Shown: piece by piece, positions 53,942 to 64,000 of the stretch
How the letters are laid out: every line of letters starts with the position of its first letter
How positions within the stretch are numbered: the stretch's first letter is position 1
Assembly: GCF_004001065.1 (NCBI RefSeq)
Contig: NZ_BIML01000003.1
Span: 310,001-374,000 of the forward strand
From: Paenibacillus xylaniclasticus
GTDB taxonomy: Bacteria > Bacillota > Bacilli > Paenibacillales > Paenibacillaceae
Length of the DNA stretch: 64,000 bases
Reading direction: 5' to 3'
Position numbers and translations under genes: made by a program
Notes under the pieces: model-generated
What the model was told of the DNA's origin: nothing
Database searches by the model: none
The model's input: the letters and a program-made list of their open reading frames with translations, nothing else

Positions 53942-56671
53942 TTACGGCTCGATACCCCATACGAGCGTACCGTTCTGATGCAGCGTTACTTTGTTCCAAT
54001 CTGCGAATGCTGTTTTCGTACCGTCGAACGAGTAATCGTTAGTTTCATCCAGATTCGTCCAGTCAGCTTTCGCGATGCGAATTTGGATGTCGCCCGTTTG
54101 GCCGCCTGCCGCAATCGAGCCTGCTGCTGAGCTGAACGACAGCTCGAGATACGTATCCGCGTTCGTCTTAGCAGGGCTGATCGAGCTGAACGTACCGCTT
54201 ACATTGTTCGTGCCGATTTGTGCCCAGTCCGTCCAGAAGTTCAGTGCTGCACTGGACGAATCTTTCGTCAAGTAATAACGCAGCTTCAGATTGCTCAGGT
54301 TCACTGCCGTCGTGCCAGTGTTCTTAATGTTGAACGTTGCATAGATCATGTTATCGTTCGCATTGGCATTGTTAACCTTATATTGAACGACCAAATCACC
54401 CGTTGGCGGAGGCGTTACAGAGCCTGCAGGCGTTGCGCTTACAGCAGCGGAGTTCGCAGACTCGCCTGCGCTGTTCACGGCAGAAACAACATAGTAGTAC
54501 GTCGTGCCGTTCGTAAGACCCGTATTCGTGTACGACGTACCCGAAACGCCCGTCGCAACCGTCGTGTAAGGACCGCCTGCCGTCGTTGCACGCTTCACGT
54601 TATAGCTCGTAGCGCCTGCCGATGCACTCCACGTCAGCGATACTTGTGCATCGCCAGCCGTTGCCGTCAAGCTTGTTGGTGCTGCCGGAACCGATACAGC
54701 CGCTTGCGGCGTTGCCGAAGCTTGCGTCGAGTTCGCGGATTCGCCTGCGCTGTTCACTGCGGAGACAACATAGTAGTACGTCGTACCATTCGTCAGGCTC
54801 GTGTTCGTGTACGAAGTAGCCGTTACGCCCGTCGCAATCGTCGTGTAAGGGCCGCCTGCCGTCGTTGCACGCTTCACGTTGTAGCTCGTTGCACCTGTCG
54901 ATGCACTCCACGTCAGAGACACTTGACCATTGCCTGCCGTTGCCGTCAGGCTTGCAGGTGCTGCTGGTGCCGTCACACCCGCTTGCGGCGTTGCCGAAGC
55001 TTGCGTCGAGTTCGTTGACTCGCCTGCGCTGTTCACTGCGGAGACAACATAGTAATACGTCGTACCGTTCGTCAGGCTCGTGTTCGTGTACGAAGTAGCC
55101 GTTACGCCCGTCGCAATCGTCGTGTAAGGGCCGCCTGCCGTCGTTGCACGCTTCACGTTATAGCTCGTTGCACCCGTCGATGCGCTCCACGTCAGAGACA
55201 CTTGGCCGTTGCCTGCTGTTGCCGTCAGGCTTGCAGGTGCAGCAGGTACAGTCGGATTGTTAGGATTCGTACTGCTTTGTGGAATTGGCGGATATGCGTT
55301 CGTTACAAGCTCAACGAATTGCTCATGGAACCAGTGACCCGATACAGGAGCATTAGGCTTTGCATCAGTTGGGAAACCGCTTGCGCCGATATACGTAGGG
55401 TCGCACATTCTGTCGAAGCCTTTGCCTTCGTCGTTCGGAATAGCCGAGCTCGATCCGTCGGACTCGCCTGGAGGTTTAACCCATACAAGCGCATCAATAT
55501 GCGACGAAGCATAAGCTGCTGGTGCTACTGTTGGAGGTTCACCAATACCTGCACCAGATGGATTACACCAGTTACCGCGATGGGAACGTTTATCGATACG
55601 GCCGGAGTCTGCATAAGCGCTTACAGTCGAGCCGCTAGCAGACGTTGGACGATTCGGGCCTCCCCATCCGTTACGGGACGTATCCACGAGGAAGCCGATC
55701 GATGTTGGCCAGCCTTTCGCTACGAAGCCGGAGTAAAGTGCTGCCGTAAAGTCAACTTCGTCGAAATACGGATTCCATTCATAGTACGAAGCAGATCTCA
55801 GCGGTTGTCCGTTGATGTTCAGATCTGGATTCGGAAGGTTTGGCTCAACAAGCGGCGTCGTATTCGCCGTGTTCGTAATGAAGCCGTCTACGCTTGCCAG
55901 ACCAGCCGTCGTACCTTTAACAACATCCGTGAACAGGTCGATAGCAGGACCGCGGTTCGAGTCCCATCCGAGCCAGCCGGAGTGACCAATATCCATGTAA
56001 GTGTATACGTTCGGAATTGCATGCAGCTTGTCTAGCGCATAGCGCGTTGCATCCACATAAATGCCGGAGGAGTTCGCTGCAGCGCAGTTCGGATCGCTCA
56101 GGTTCGTTACGAGGTTCGGGAGCGAATCCGGCTCAATAATGGTTACGATACGGATGTCTTGATACTTCGGATCTGCAAATACTGCAGCGATTGGATCAAT
56201 GTATTCCGTTTTGTACGTATTGAGGCCGGCTTGCGTCAACGGCAGCTCGCCGTTGGAAGCGAGAGCGTGGCAATCGCGGCCAGGCAAGTTATAAATAACG
56301 AATTGTACGACAATCGGCGTGTTACCTTGCTTTGCAGCAAGCACAGCATCCATCGTTTCTACGAGGCTCTTACGTCCATTGTTAACTGCGCCGCCTTGGA
56401 TCGCCGCTCTGCGGTCCAGCCAGATTGCTGTCGGATATGATTTAACCGTTTCCATTTTCGCTTTCAGCACAGGGTCTGAAACTTGCGCAATGGAGGAATC
56501 GACCAGATTCGCATAGTCAGGGTTCACATACTGCGTAGCACCAACATATGGATTGTCAACATGTGCTTCAGCAGCAGAGCTTGTAGCTGCACCGATCGTG
56601 GCGAATAGATTGAATACGACTGCGAACACAAGGAAGAGCTTCACGGTGCGTTTCGTTATTACGTTAGACAA
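53942..56671 (-). CDS. Secreted GH6 cellulase (cellobiohydrolase-type) with 3 FN3 and CBM3
   Basis: A 909-residue protein starting at TTG (GGAG 10 bases upstream). Signal peptide ~1-35; GH6 domain ~40-450 with VQFVIYNLPGRDCHALASNGE (family signature, acidic residue region) and VTIIEPDSLPNLVTN; three FN3 modules ~474-750; CBM3 ~757-909. Disulfide-capable cysteines occur in PNCAAANS and CNPSG. Bacterial GH6 enzymes include non-reducing-end cellobiohydrolases, complementing GH48. Endo- or exo-activity cannot be settled without loop analysis. Gap to the GH48 gene: 89 bases with a hairpin. Confidence 0.93.
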   Translation of the reverse strand: MSNVITKRTVKLFLVFAVVFNLFATIGAATSSAAEAHVDNPYVGATQYVNPDYANLVDSSIAQVSDPVLKAKMETVKSYPTAIWLDRRAAIQGGAVNNGRKSLVETMDAVLAAKQGNTPIVVQFVIYNLPGRDCHALASNGELPLTQAGLNTYKTEYIDPIAAVFADPKYQDIRIVTIIEPDSLPNLVTNLSDPNCAAANSSGIYVDATRYALDKLHAIPNVYTYMDIGHSGWLGWDSNRGPAIDLFTDVVKGTTAGLASVDGFITNTANTTPLVEPNLPNPDLNINGQPLRSASYYEWNPYFDEVDFTAALYSGFVAKGWPTSIGFLVDTSRNGWGGPNRPTSASGSTVSAYADSGRIDKRSHRGNWCNPSGAGIGEPPTVAPAAYASSHIDALVWVKPPGESDGSSSAIPNDEGKGFDRMCDPTYIGASGFPTDAKPNAPVSGHWFHEQFVELVTNAYPPIPQSSTNPNNPTVPAAPASLTATAGNGQVSLTWSASTGATSYNVKRATTAGGPYTTIATGVTATSYTNTSLTNGTTYYYVVSAVNSAGESTNSTQASATPQAGVTAPAAPASLTATAGNGQVSLTWSASTGATSYNVKRATTAGGPYTTIATGVTATSYTNTSLTNGTTYYYVVSAVNSAGESANSTQASATPQAAVSVPAAPTSLTATAGDAQVSLTWSASAGATSYNVKRATTAGGPYTTVATGVSGTSYTNTGLTNGTTYYYVVSAVNSAGESANSAAVSATPAGSVTPPPTGDLVVQYKVNNANANDNMIYATFNIKNTGTTAVNLSNLKLRYYLTKDSSSAALNFWTDWAQIGTNNVSGTFSSISPAKTNADTYLELSFSSAAGSIAAGGQTGDIQIRIAKADWTNLDETNDYSFDGTKTAFADWNKVTLHQNGTLVWGIEP
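54420..55250 (-). repeat. Three near-identical FN3-coding repeats in the GH6 gene
   Basis: Three tandem ~275-base units; units 1 and 2 are almost identical in DNA and protein ([17 protein letters not shown]..., [18 protein letters not shown]). Similar units occur in the neighbouring genes: three in GH48 (~57235-58075), two in GH9 (~60890-61460), and one in each GH5. Confidence 0.85.
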
Positions 56672-56718
56672 AACTTTTCAACTCCTTTTAATTAATAGTT
56701 GCATATATTCCTGAAGAG

Positions 56719-56744
56719 CGGGAATCCGGCGAGCCGGACTCCCG
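56719..56744. other. Intergenic hairpin without T-tract (gh48-gh6 gap)
   Basis: CGGGAATCCGGC / GCCGGACTCCCG arms, 11 of 12 paired, 2-base spacing between arms; 17 bases after the GH48 stop. No T-run follows. Confidence 0.75.
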
Positions 56745-56760
56745 TTCCAAGAACCAGAGC

Positions 56761-59700
56761 TTACGGTTCGATACCCCATACGAGTGAGCCGTTCTCATAC
56801 AGCGTCACTTTGTTCCAATCCGCGAATGCGGACTTCGTACCGTCGAACGAGTAGTCATTGTTCTCATTGAAGTTCGACCAGTCAGCTTTCGCGATACGAA
56901 TTTGGATATCGCCCGATTGTCCGCCTGCTGGGATGGAGCCCGCAGCGGAGCTGAACGAAATTTCGAGATACGTATCAGCGTTCGTCTTCGCTGGACTAAT
57001 GGCGTTAAACGTTCCGCTAACCGTATTCGTTCCAACTTGCGCCCAGTCCGTCCAGAAGTTCAGACCTGCGCTCGTCGTGTCCTTCGTAAAGTAGTAGCGA
57101 AGCTTCAGACCGTTCAGACTTACTGGCGACGTACCCGTATTCTTAATGTTGAACGTCGCATAGATCATATTGTCCGAAGCGTTATTATTGTTCAGCTTAT
57201 ATTGAACCTGAAGGTTACCCGTAGGCGTTACTACCGTACCTGCAGGCGTTGCGCTTGCCGCTGCAGAGTTCGCAGACTCGCCTGCGCTATTGACTGCGCT
57301 GACGACGTAGTAATAGGTCGTGCCGTTCGTCAAACCAGTATCTGTAAACGTCGTACCCGTTACTCCTGTAGCAATCGTCGTGAACGCGCCGCCTGCTGTC
57401 GTCGAACGCTTCACGTTATAGCTCGTTGCGCCTGCGGATGCCGTCCAGTTCAGCGTGACCTGCGCATCTCCTGCCGCAGCAGTCAGGCCTGTAGGCGCTG
57501 CCGGAACCGTTACTGCCGCTTGCGGCGTTGCCGATACTTGTGTCGAATTCGCCGACTCGCCTGCACTATTGACTGCCGTAACAACGTAATAGTACGTCGT
57601 GCCGTTCGTCAGACTCGTATCCGTAAACGTCGTGCTCGTTACACCCGTTGCAACCGTTGTATACGGACCGCCGCTTGTCGTTGAACGTTTCACATTGTAG
57701 CCCGTTGCGCCTGCGGACGCCGTCCACGTTAGCGTCACTTGCGAGCTGCCTGCGGATGCCGTCAAGCCTGTAGGCGCTGCCGGAGCCGTTACGCCCGCTT
57801 GCGGCGTTGCCGATGCTTGAACGGAGTTAACCGATTCGCCCGCCGCGTTCACGGCGCTTACGACATAATAATAAGTCGTGCCGTTCGTCAAGCTCGTATC
57901 CGTAAACGTCGTGCCCGCCACGCCTGTTGCTACCGTCGTGTATGGACCTCCCGCCGTCGTAGCGCGTTTCACATTATAGCTCGTCGCGCCTGCGGAAGCC
58001 GACCATGTCAGCGTCACCTGTGCATTGCCTGCCGCTGCCGACAGCGTTGCTGGTGCAGCCGGAGCCGTAGGGGTTGTCGAATTGCTGTTAATGAGACGGT
58101 CATATTCTGCATAGGCTGTTGCAACATCGACTTGTGACCAGAAACGGTGGTACGTAAACGTAGGCGTTCCGTTCTCCCATTTCTTCGTCGTCGTGTTGTA
58201 CGACGTCGTGTACAGATTTTGCAAATACGACCACATTGGATCTTGCGTAATCTTCGGACGTTGATCCACATAGCTGATATAGTAACCGTTGCCGCCTTTA
58301 GCAGGATCAGATGCTACAGCGTTATTGCCTGGAAGCGTTGCGCCTTGACCGTTCGTGCCCGACCAGCCAGACGGAATATACGTTTCTTTCGTAAAGAAAC
58401 GATAGTAATCGGCACGCTGCTCAGGCTTCACGATACCGATGCCGTCATTGTAGCTCCAGACCGTATTCAACAGCGTGTACGCCGTATCTTTGGCTTGCGC
58501 GCCTTGTGCAGAATACGAGCCTGTCTCTGCCTTCGTAGCCGCTGCGTAGAAGGTAAGCGCTTTGACATAGCTTCCAAGAACACCTAAATCTTGGCTTGGA
58601 TCTTTCGTAACAACATGATAATTCGGATTGCCTGTATAGGCGCTCAGACTAGTCCACGTATCCGGCTGACCGTTCCATTCGAGCGTACCAGGCAGATAGA
58701 ACTCACCTGGAGCCGACGTCGTCGCTATCGTTGGATTAGCTCCGCCCAAGACGCGCTGACCGGATGCATTAAGGTAGTAGCCGTCGGAGTCCGTAACAGG
58801 TCTTTGATCGATAAACGTATAATCAAGCGCGTAATCGACCCAACGTTCCATAACCTGTTTCGCCATTTTGAAATTGTCGCTCGTCGTATCGCCGTTCGCT
58901 GCGAGAATGTAATACATTTCCGCTACGCGCTCGATTGGCCATACTTGGAAGCCGAACCATTGGTTCGAATCCGGATCATGATATACCGGTGCTTTCTGAT
59001 AGCCGAGGCCATAGAATGTGCTCGTTCCCGTCGGGAACGCTTTGTATTCGCCATCCCAGCTGTTCGTTGCGCCGCCGCCGATCGCGCCTTCGCTCGATTG
59101 CAGCCACGTGTAGAACTCGAGTTGACGCTTAAGCGACGTGTTCCAATCCTGCTGTGCCGTTGGCGATGCCGGAATGAGGCCACCTGCCGATGTAGACAAT
59201 GCATATGCCGCTACCGGATTCTGATAAGCTTGATGCACATGGCTGGAACCAATCCGCCAAGCCCAGTTGCCTTGACCGTTCTCGCCTAAGCCGCCGCCCC
59301 AAGCCGTGTACCAGCCAAGCAAGTACGTGCTTGCATCCTTGCCCGTGCCCGGCGTCGAGGAGCCGTTGCCCGTTCCAATCTTCTGGAAGTACTTGTCGTA
59401 CATGTCATAGCGGAGATAGTCGCCCATCTTCTTCGCTTTATCCAAATACTTCGTATTGTTATAGCCGAACTGCTTCGCCCAGTACATGACTTGAACTGCG
59501 CGAGCATCCGCATCAGAGGCGTTCGTGTAACGCCATTGTGCTGCAGGAGCCTGGTTCTCCTTGTTAAAGATCGACATGAAGCCTTCGCCCGGCTGGCCGA
59601 ACGTTTTGTTGTCCTGGGACGGATGGACGACAGCCTCAAATACAGACTCTTGCTCACCGCGCTGGAACGTATTGACATACGTTGCCGTATGCGACGGGTT

Positions 59701-60321
59701 CAGCAGGTTACCGAAGCCGTACCAGTTATCTACGTCGATCAACCAGTGCATCAGATACGTTTGATTGTTTCCGTATGTTGCTTTCAGCTCAGCGTCGAGC
59801 GGGTCCTTGCCTGCTGTCTTAACGTTGCTGAGCGGTACCGGATATTGGTCTGGCTGAGGCTTCTCCGGTGCATACGTCGCTGGGCTGTTCGGATTATAGT
59901 AATTCATCGTAGGCTGCTCTTCTTTGCCGTCGCCCTCATTGACAGGAATGATGTACTTCTCCATGTTGTCCCATGCTTTCTCTAGATGTGTCCAGTCGCC
60001 CGTATAATAGCCATACAATGCCTCCAGCCACAGCCAGTAGCTGTATGCCTCAGACGTACTCATATGACCATAGTCCGGCGCTTCACTTAAGAGCGTCTCG
60101 ATTGCATGGTAAGGAATTCCTTCCGGTGAGAAATACCCGCTTGATGGGTCAGTCAACTGGTTGTACAGAGTTAGGAAGCGCTGCGCTTCAACAGATGTTG
60201 CCGGCGCCGCCGCTGCTGCCTTCTGAGGGGCAACCAATGCGGTTCCGCCCACGATAGAAGATACAGACAGCGCTGCGCTTAAAGCAATTGCCAGTCCCTT
60301 GCGGGAGGCTTTAATGACCAT
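56761..60321 (-). CDS. Secreted GH48 cellobiohydrolase with 3 FN3 and CBM3
   Basis: An 1186-residue processive exo-enzyme acting from cellulose reducing ends. Signal peptide ~1-38; GH48 domain ~42-735, recognised by RFLTLYNQLTDPSSGYFSPEGIPYHAIETLLSEAPDYGHMSTSEA (opening, with the general acid near GHMSTSEA) and SYWLWLEALYGYYTGDW. Three FN3 modules ~749-1029; CBM3 ~1030-1186. GH48 is the hallmark exoglucanase of strong bacterial cellulose degraders. AAGGAGGA lies 7 bases before the ATG. Between the GH9 and GH6 genes in one run. Confidence 0.96.
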   Translation of the reverse strand: MVIKASRKGLAIALSAALSVSSIVGGTALVAPQKAAAAAPATSVEAQRFLTLYNQLTDPSSGYFSPEGIPYHAIETLLSEAPDYGHMSTSEAYSYWLWLEALYGYYTGDWTHLEKAWDNMEKYIIPVNEGDGKEEQPTMNYYNPNSPATYAPEKPQPDQYPVPLSNVKTAGKDPLDAELKATYGNNQTYLMHWLIDVDNWYGFGNLLNPSHTATYVNTFQRGEQESVFEAVVHPSQDNKTFGQPGEGFMSIFNKENQAPAAQWRYTNASDADARAVQVMYWAKQFGYNNTKYLDKAKKMGDYLRYDMYDKYFQKIGTGNGSSTPGTGKDASTYLLGWYTAWGGGLGENGQGNWAWRIGSSHVHQAYQNPVAAYALSTSAGGLIPASPTAQQDWNTSLKRQLEFYTWLQSSEGAIGGGATNSWDGEYKAFPTGTSTFYGLGYQKAPVYHDPDSNQWFGFQVWPIERVAEMYYILAANGDTTSDNFKMAKQVMERWVDYALDYTFIDQRPVTDSDGYYLNASGQRVLGGANPTIATTSAPGEFYLPGTLEWNGQPDTWTSLSAYTGNPNYHVVTKDPSQDLGVLGSYVKALTFYAAATKAETGSYSAQGAQAKDTAYTLLNTVWSYNDGIGIVKPEQRADYYRFFTKETYIPSGWSGTNGQGATLPGNNAVASDPAKGGNGYYISYVDQRPKITQDPMWSYLQNLYTTSYNTTTKKWENGTPTFTYHRFWSQVDVATAYAEYDRLINSNSTTPTAPAAPATLSAAAGNAQVTLTWSASAGATSYNVKRATTAGGPYTTVATGVAGTTFTDTSLTNGTTYYYVVSAVNAAGESVNSVQASATPQAGVTAPAAPTGLTASAGSSQVTLTWTASAGATGYNVKRSTTSGGPYTTVATGVTSTTFTDTSLTNGTTYYYVVTAVNSAGESANSTQVSATPQAAVTVPAAPTGLTAAAGDAQVTLNWTASAGATSYNVKRSTTAGGAFTTIATGVTGTTFTDTGLTNGTTYYYVVSAVNSAGESANSAAASATPAGTVVTPTGNLQVQYKLNNNNASDNMIYATFNIKNTGTSPVSLNGLKLRYYFTKDTTSAGLNFWTDWAQVGTNTVSGTFNAISPAKTNADTYLEISFSSAAGSIPAGGQSGDIQIRIAKADWSNFNENNDYSFDGTKSAFADWNKVTLYENGSLVWGIEP

Positions 60322-60358
60322 GAATAAATCCTCCTTCGAAATTGGTATTTCTTCTGTC

Positions 60359-60390
60359 CGGCGGCTGCCTTACGAAACCGGAAGCCACCG
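60359..60390. other. Intergenic hairpin without T-tract (gh9-gh48 gap)
   Basis: CGGCGGCT / AGCCACCG arms (7 of 8 paired) with a 16-base loop that can pair further (CCGG). Weaker than the next two hairpins; 30 bases after the GH9 stop and no T-tract. Confidence 0.5.
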
Positions 60391-60418
60391 AACCCTCCAT
60401 GCCTTAACACAAAGAGCA

Positions 60419-63514
<3,096 letters not shown>

Positions 63515-63542
63515 TTAGCAGCCATCAAGGGCGGTAATTCCA

Positions 63543-63620
63543 ATTATAAACATCGATAGAAGTCGGACTAGCAAATATCATGACTTCTTGAATGTCACTT
63601 TGATGACCTTCGTCATCAAA
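63543..63620 (-). promoter_or_regulatory. Putative promoter and operators of the cellulase cluster
   Basis: Minus strand -10 TATAAT (63543-63548); no good -35 at standard spacing, which suggests an activated promoter. Around the -35 position lies an inverted repeat AGAAGTC...GACTTCT (63558-63588), and upstream a perfect dyad TTTGATGAC-CTTC-GTCATCAAA (63599-63620). The spacing suits an activator or repressor controlling cel genes. Confidence 0.45.
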
Positions 63621-63628
63621 ACTTGACA

Positions 63629-63667
63629 ATAAAAAAGTGCCGAACGCTAATCCAGCGCTCGACACTT
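63629..63667 (-). terminator. Rho-independent terminator on the minus strand
   Basis: Minus strand AAGTGTCGAGCGCT-GGATT-AGCGTTCGGCACTT followed by TTTTATTG. It closes a transcript coming from the gerE side, before the cellulase promoter. Confidence 0.75.
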
Positions 63668-63829
63668 ATAGCAGCTGCCTACTAATTTCTCTCTATACTT
63701 TTGCAGAAGAGAGTCGACAAGTGCACGATTCGTTACAGCCTCGACGAGTTCATTGTGTGCTGCAGAAGCATGCCCGAACGGCGTGCCCATTTTGCCAGGT
63801 ATACCGCACCATTGGTCCATCCTGTTCAT
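63647..63829 (-). CDS. Possible small protein ending in a terminator
   Basis: A 60-residue ORF whose stop lies inside the terminator stem. It has a protein-like helix (NELVEAVTNRALVDSLLQKYREKL) and a C-terminal CYKC pair. No good ribosome site is visible and its 5' end overlaps the gerE promoter on the other strand. The terminator on its strand is the main support; I do not recognise a family. Confidence 0.35.
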   Translation of the reverse strand: MNRMDQWCGIPGKMGTPFGHASAAHNELVEAVTNRALVDSLLQKYREKLVGSCYKCRALD

Positions 63830-63835
63830 AATATA
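63807..63835 (+). promoter_or_regulatory. Probable sigma-K promoter of gerE
   Basis: CACC (63807-63810), 16 bases, CATAATATA (63827-63835). The -10 fits the sigma-K pattern CATAnnnTA completely and an AC-containing -35 is at the right distance. gerE is known as a mother-cell sigma-K gene. Confidence 0.65.
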
Positions 63836-63898
63836 AGTTGACTGTATCCCTAAACCTTGTTAAACCATACAAACCCGAGCAAGGAGGGGTGACAAAAA

Positions 63899-64000
63899 TT
63901 GAAGGGCAGCGACCATAAGAGCAAATTTTTGTTGACGCATCGCGAACGCGAAGTATTCGAGCTGCTAGTACAGGATAAAACAACGCGAGACATTGCTCAG
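63899..64000 (+). CDS. gerE: Spore-coat transcriptional regulator GerE, start only
   Basis: The first 34 residues of GerE; the gene continues beyond the window. The TTG start at 63899 follows AAGGAGGGG at ~9 bases. The peptide contains FLLTHREREVFELLVQDKTT, almost identical to Bacillus GerE and the start of its LuxR-type HTH. GerE is a ~74-residue mother-cell regulator acting late in sporulation on spore-coat genes. Confidence 0.93.
   Translation, partial: MKGSDHKSKFLLTHREREVFELLVQDKTTRDIAQ

Noticed and set aside
54420-58075. CRISPR-like or satellite array suggested by regular DNA repeats
   Set aside because: The ~275-base period is in-frame FN3-coding sequence, not short repeats with unique spacers.
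54218-60000. Plus-strand ORFs of 130-277 residues opposite the GH6 and GH48 genes, with repeated Cys/Arg patterns
   Set aside because: The repetition is the antisense image of the FN3 repeats; no start signals or recognised domains.

Overview
The window reads as chromosomal DNA of a spore-forming, flagellated, cellulose-degrading Firmicute, most probably Paenibacillus or a close relative. The case rests on an alpha/beta-type small acid-soluble spore protein, a GerA-type germinant receptor operon, the start of gerE, a YtaF-type sporulation protein, a FliD-like protein, Bacillus-like Shine-Dalgarno sites, frequent TTG/GTG starts, and a large secreted cellulase cluster. No replication origin, rRNA, CRISPR array or intact insertion sequence was seen. 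There is one tRNA (Ala, GGC anticodon).

Layout. 1-3 kb: PTS IIC (cut by the window edge), IIB and a BglG/PRD activator, looking like an ascorbate-type sugar PTS. 3.4-4.8 kb: a MarR regulator with an MDR oxidoreductase and two palindromic operators. 5-6.8 kb: a FliD-like protein with a small unknown partner. 7-13.8 kb: tRNA-Ala, nrdR, an SASP gene, then lytic transglycosylase-coaE-ytaF-mutM-polA, a housekeeping block resembling that of Bacillus. 13.9-18.1 kb: pstSCAB with a truncated phoU and a Pho box upstream. 18.5-25.7 kb: a polar amino acid ABC importer, an M20 amidohydrolase, an SPFH protein with a ribbon-helix-helix protein, pepT, and an AraC regulator. 25.8-29.4 kb: a PhoP/PhoR-like two-component pair (kinase gene first) and a BASS-family transporter. 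29.6-30.6 kb: an ISXO2/IS1595-like gene that has lost the DDE residues and sits behind a promoter with a LexA-like dyad. 31.2-34.2 kb: class I fumarase, an HD-domain nucleotidase and a membrane protein. 34.3-38.4 kb: a gerA-gerB-gerC-small protein operon in which gerB carries a frameshift. 38.5-43.3 kb: SWIM zinc-finger protein, SNF2 helicase and a small protein. 43.4-49.7 kb: an orphan Spo0B-type sensor kinase, a TPR protein, a cyclase-family protein, glutaminase and a YesN-type regulator.

50-63.5 kb is the most striking part: five consecutive co-directional genes for secreted cellulases, read GH9, GH48, GH6, GH5, GH5. Each ends in FN3 module(s) and a C-terminal CBM3. Together they supply a processive endoglucanase (GH9-CBM3c), a reducing-end cellobiohydrolase (GH48), a GH6 cellulase and two endoglucanases. 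No dockerin or cohesin is visible, so this is a free-enzyme system. The first three intergenic gaps each hold a hairpin without a T-tract, which suggests one transcript cut or stabilised at the hairpins to set enzyme ratios. The window ends in gerE behind a sigma-K-like promoter.

All calls come from reading the sequence and recalling family motifs; no database search was run.
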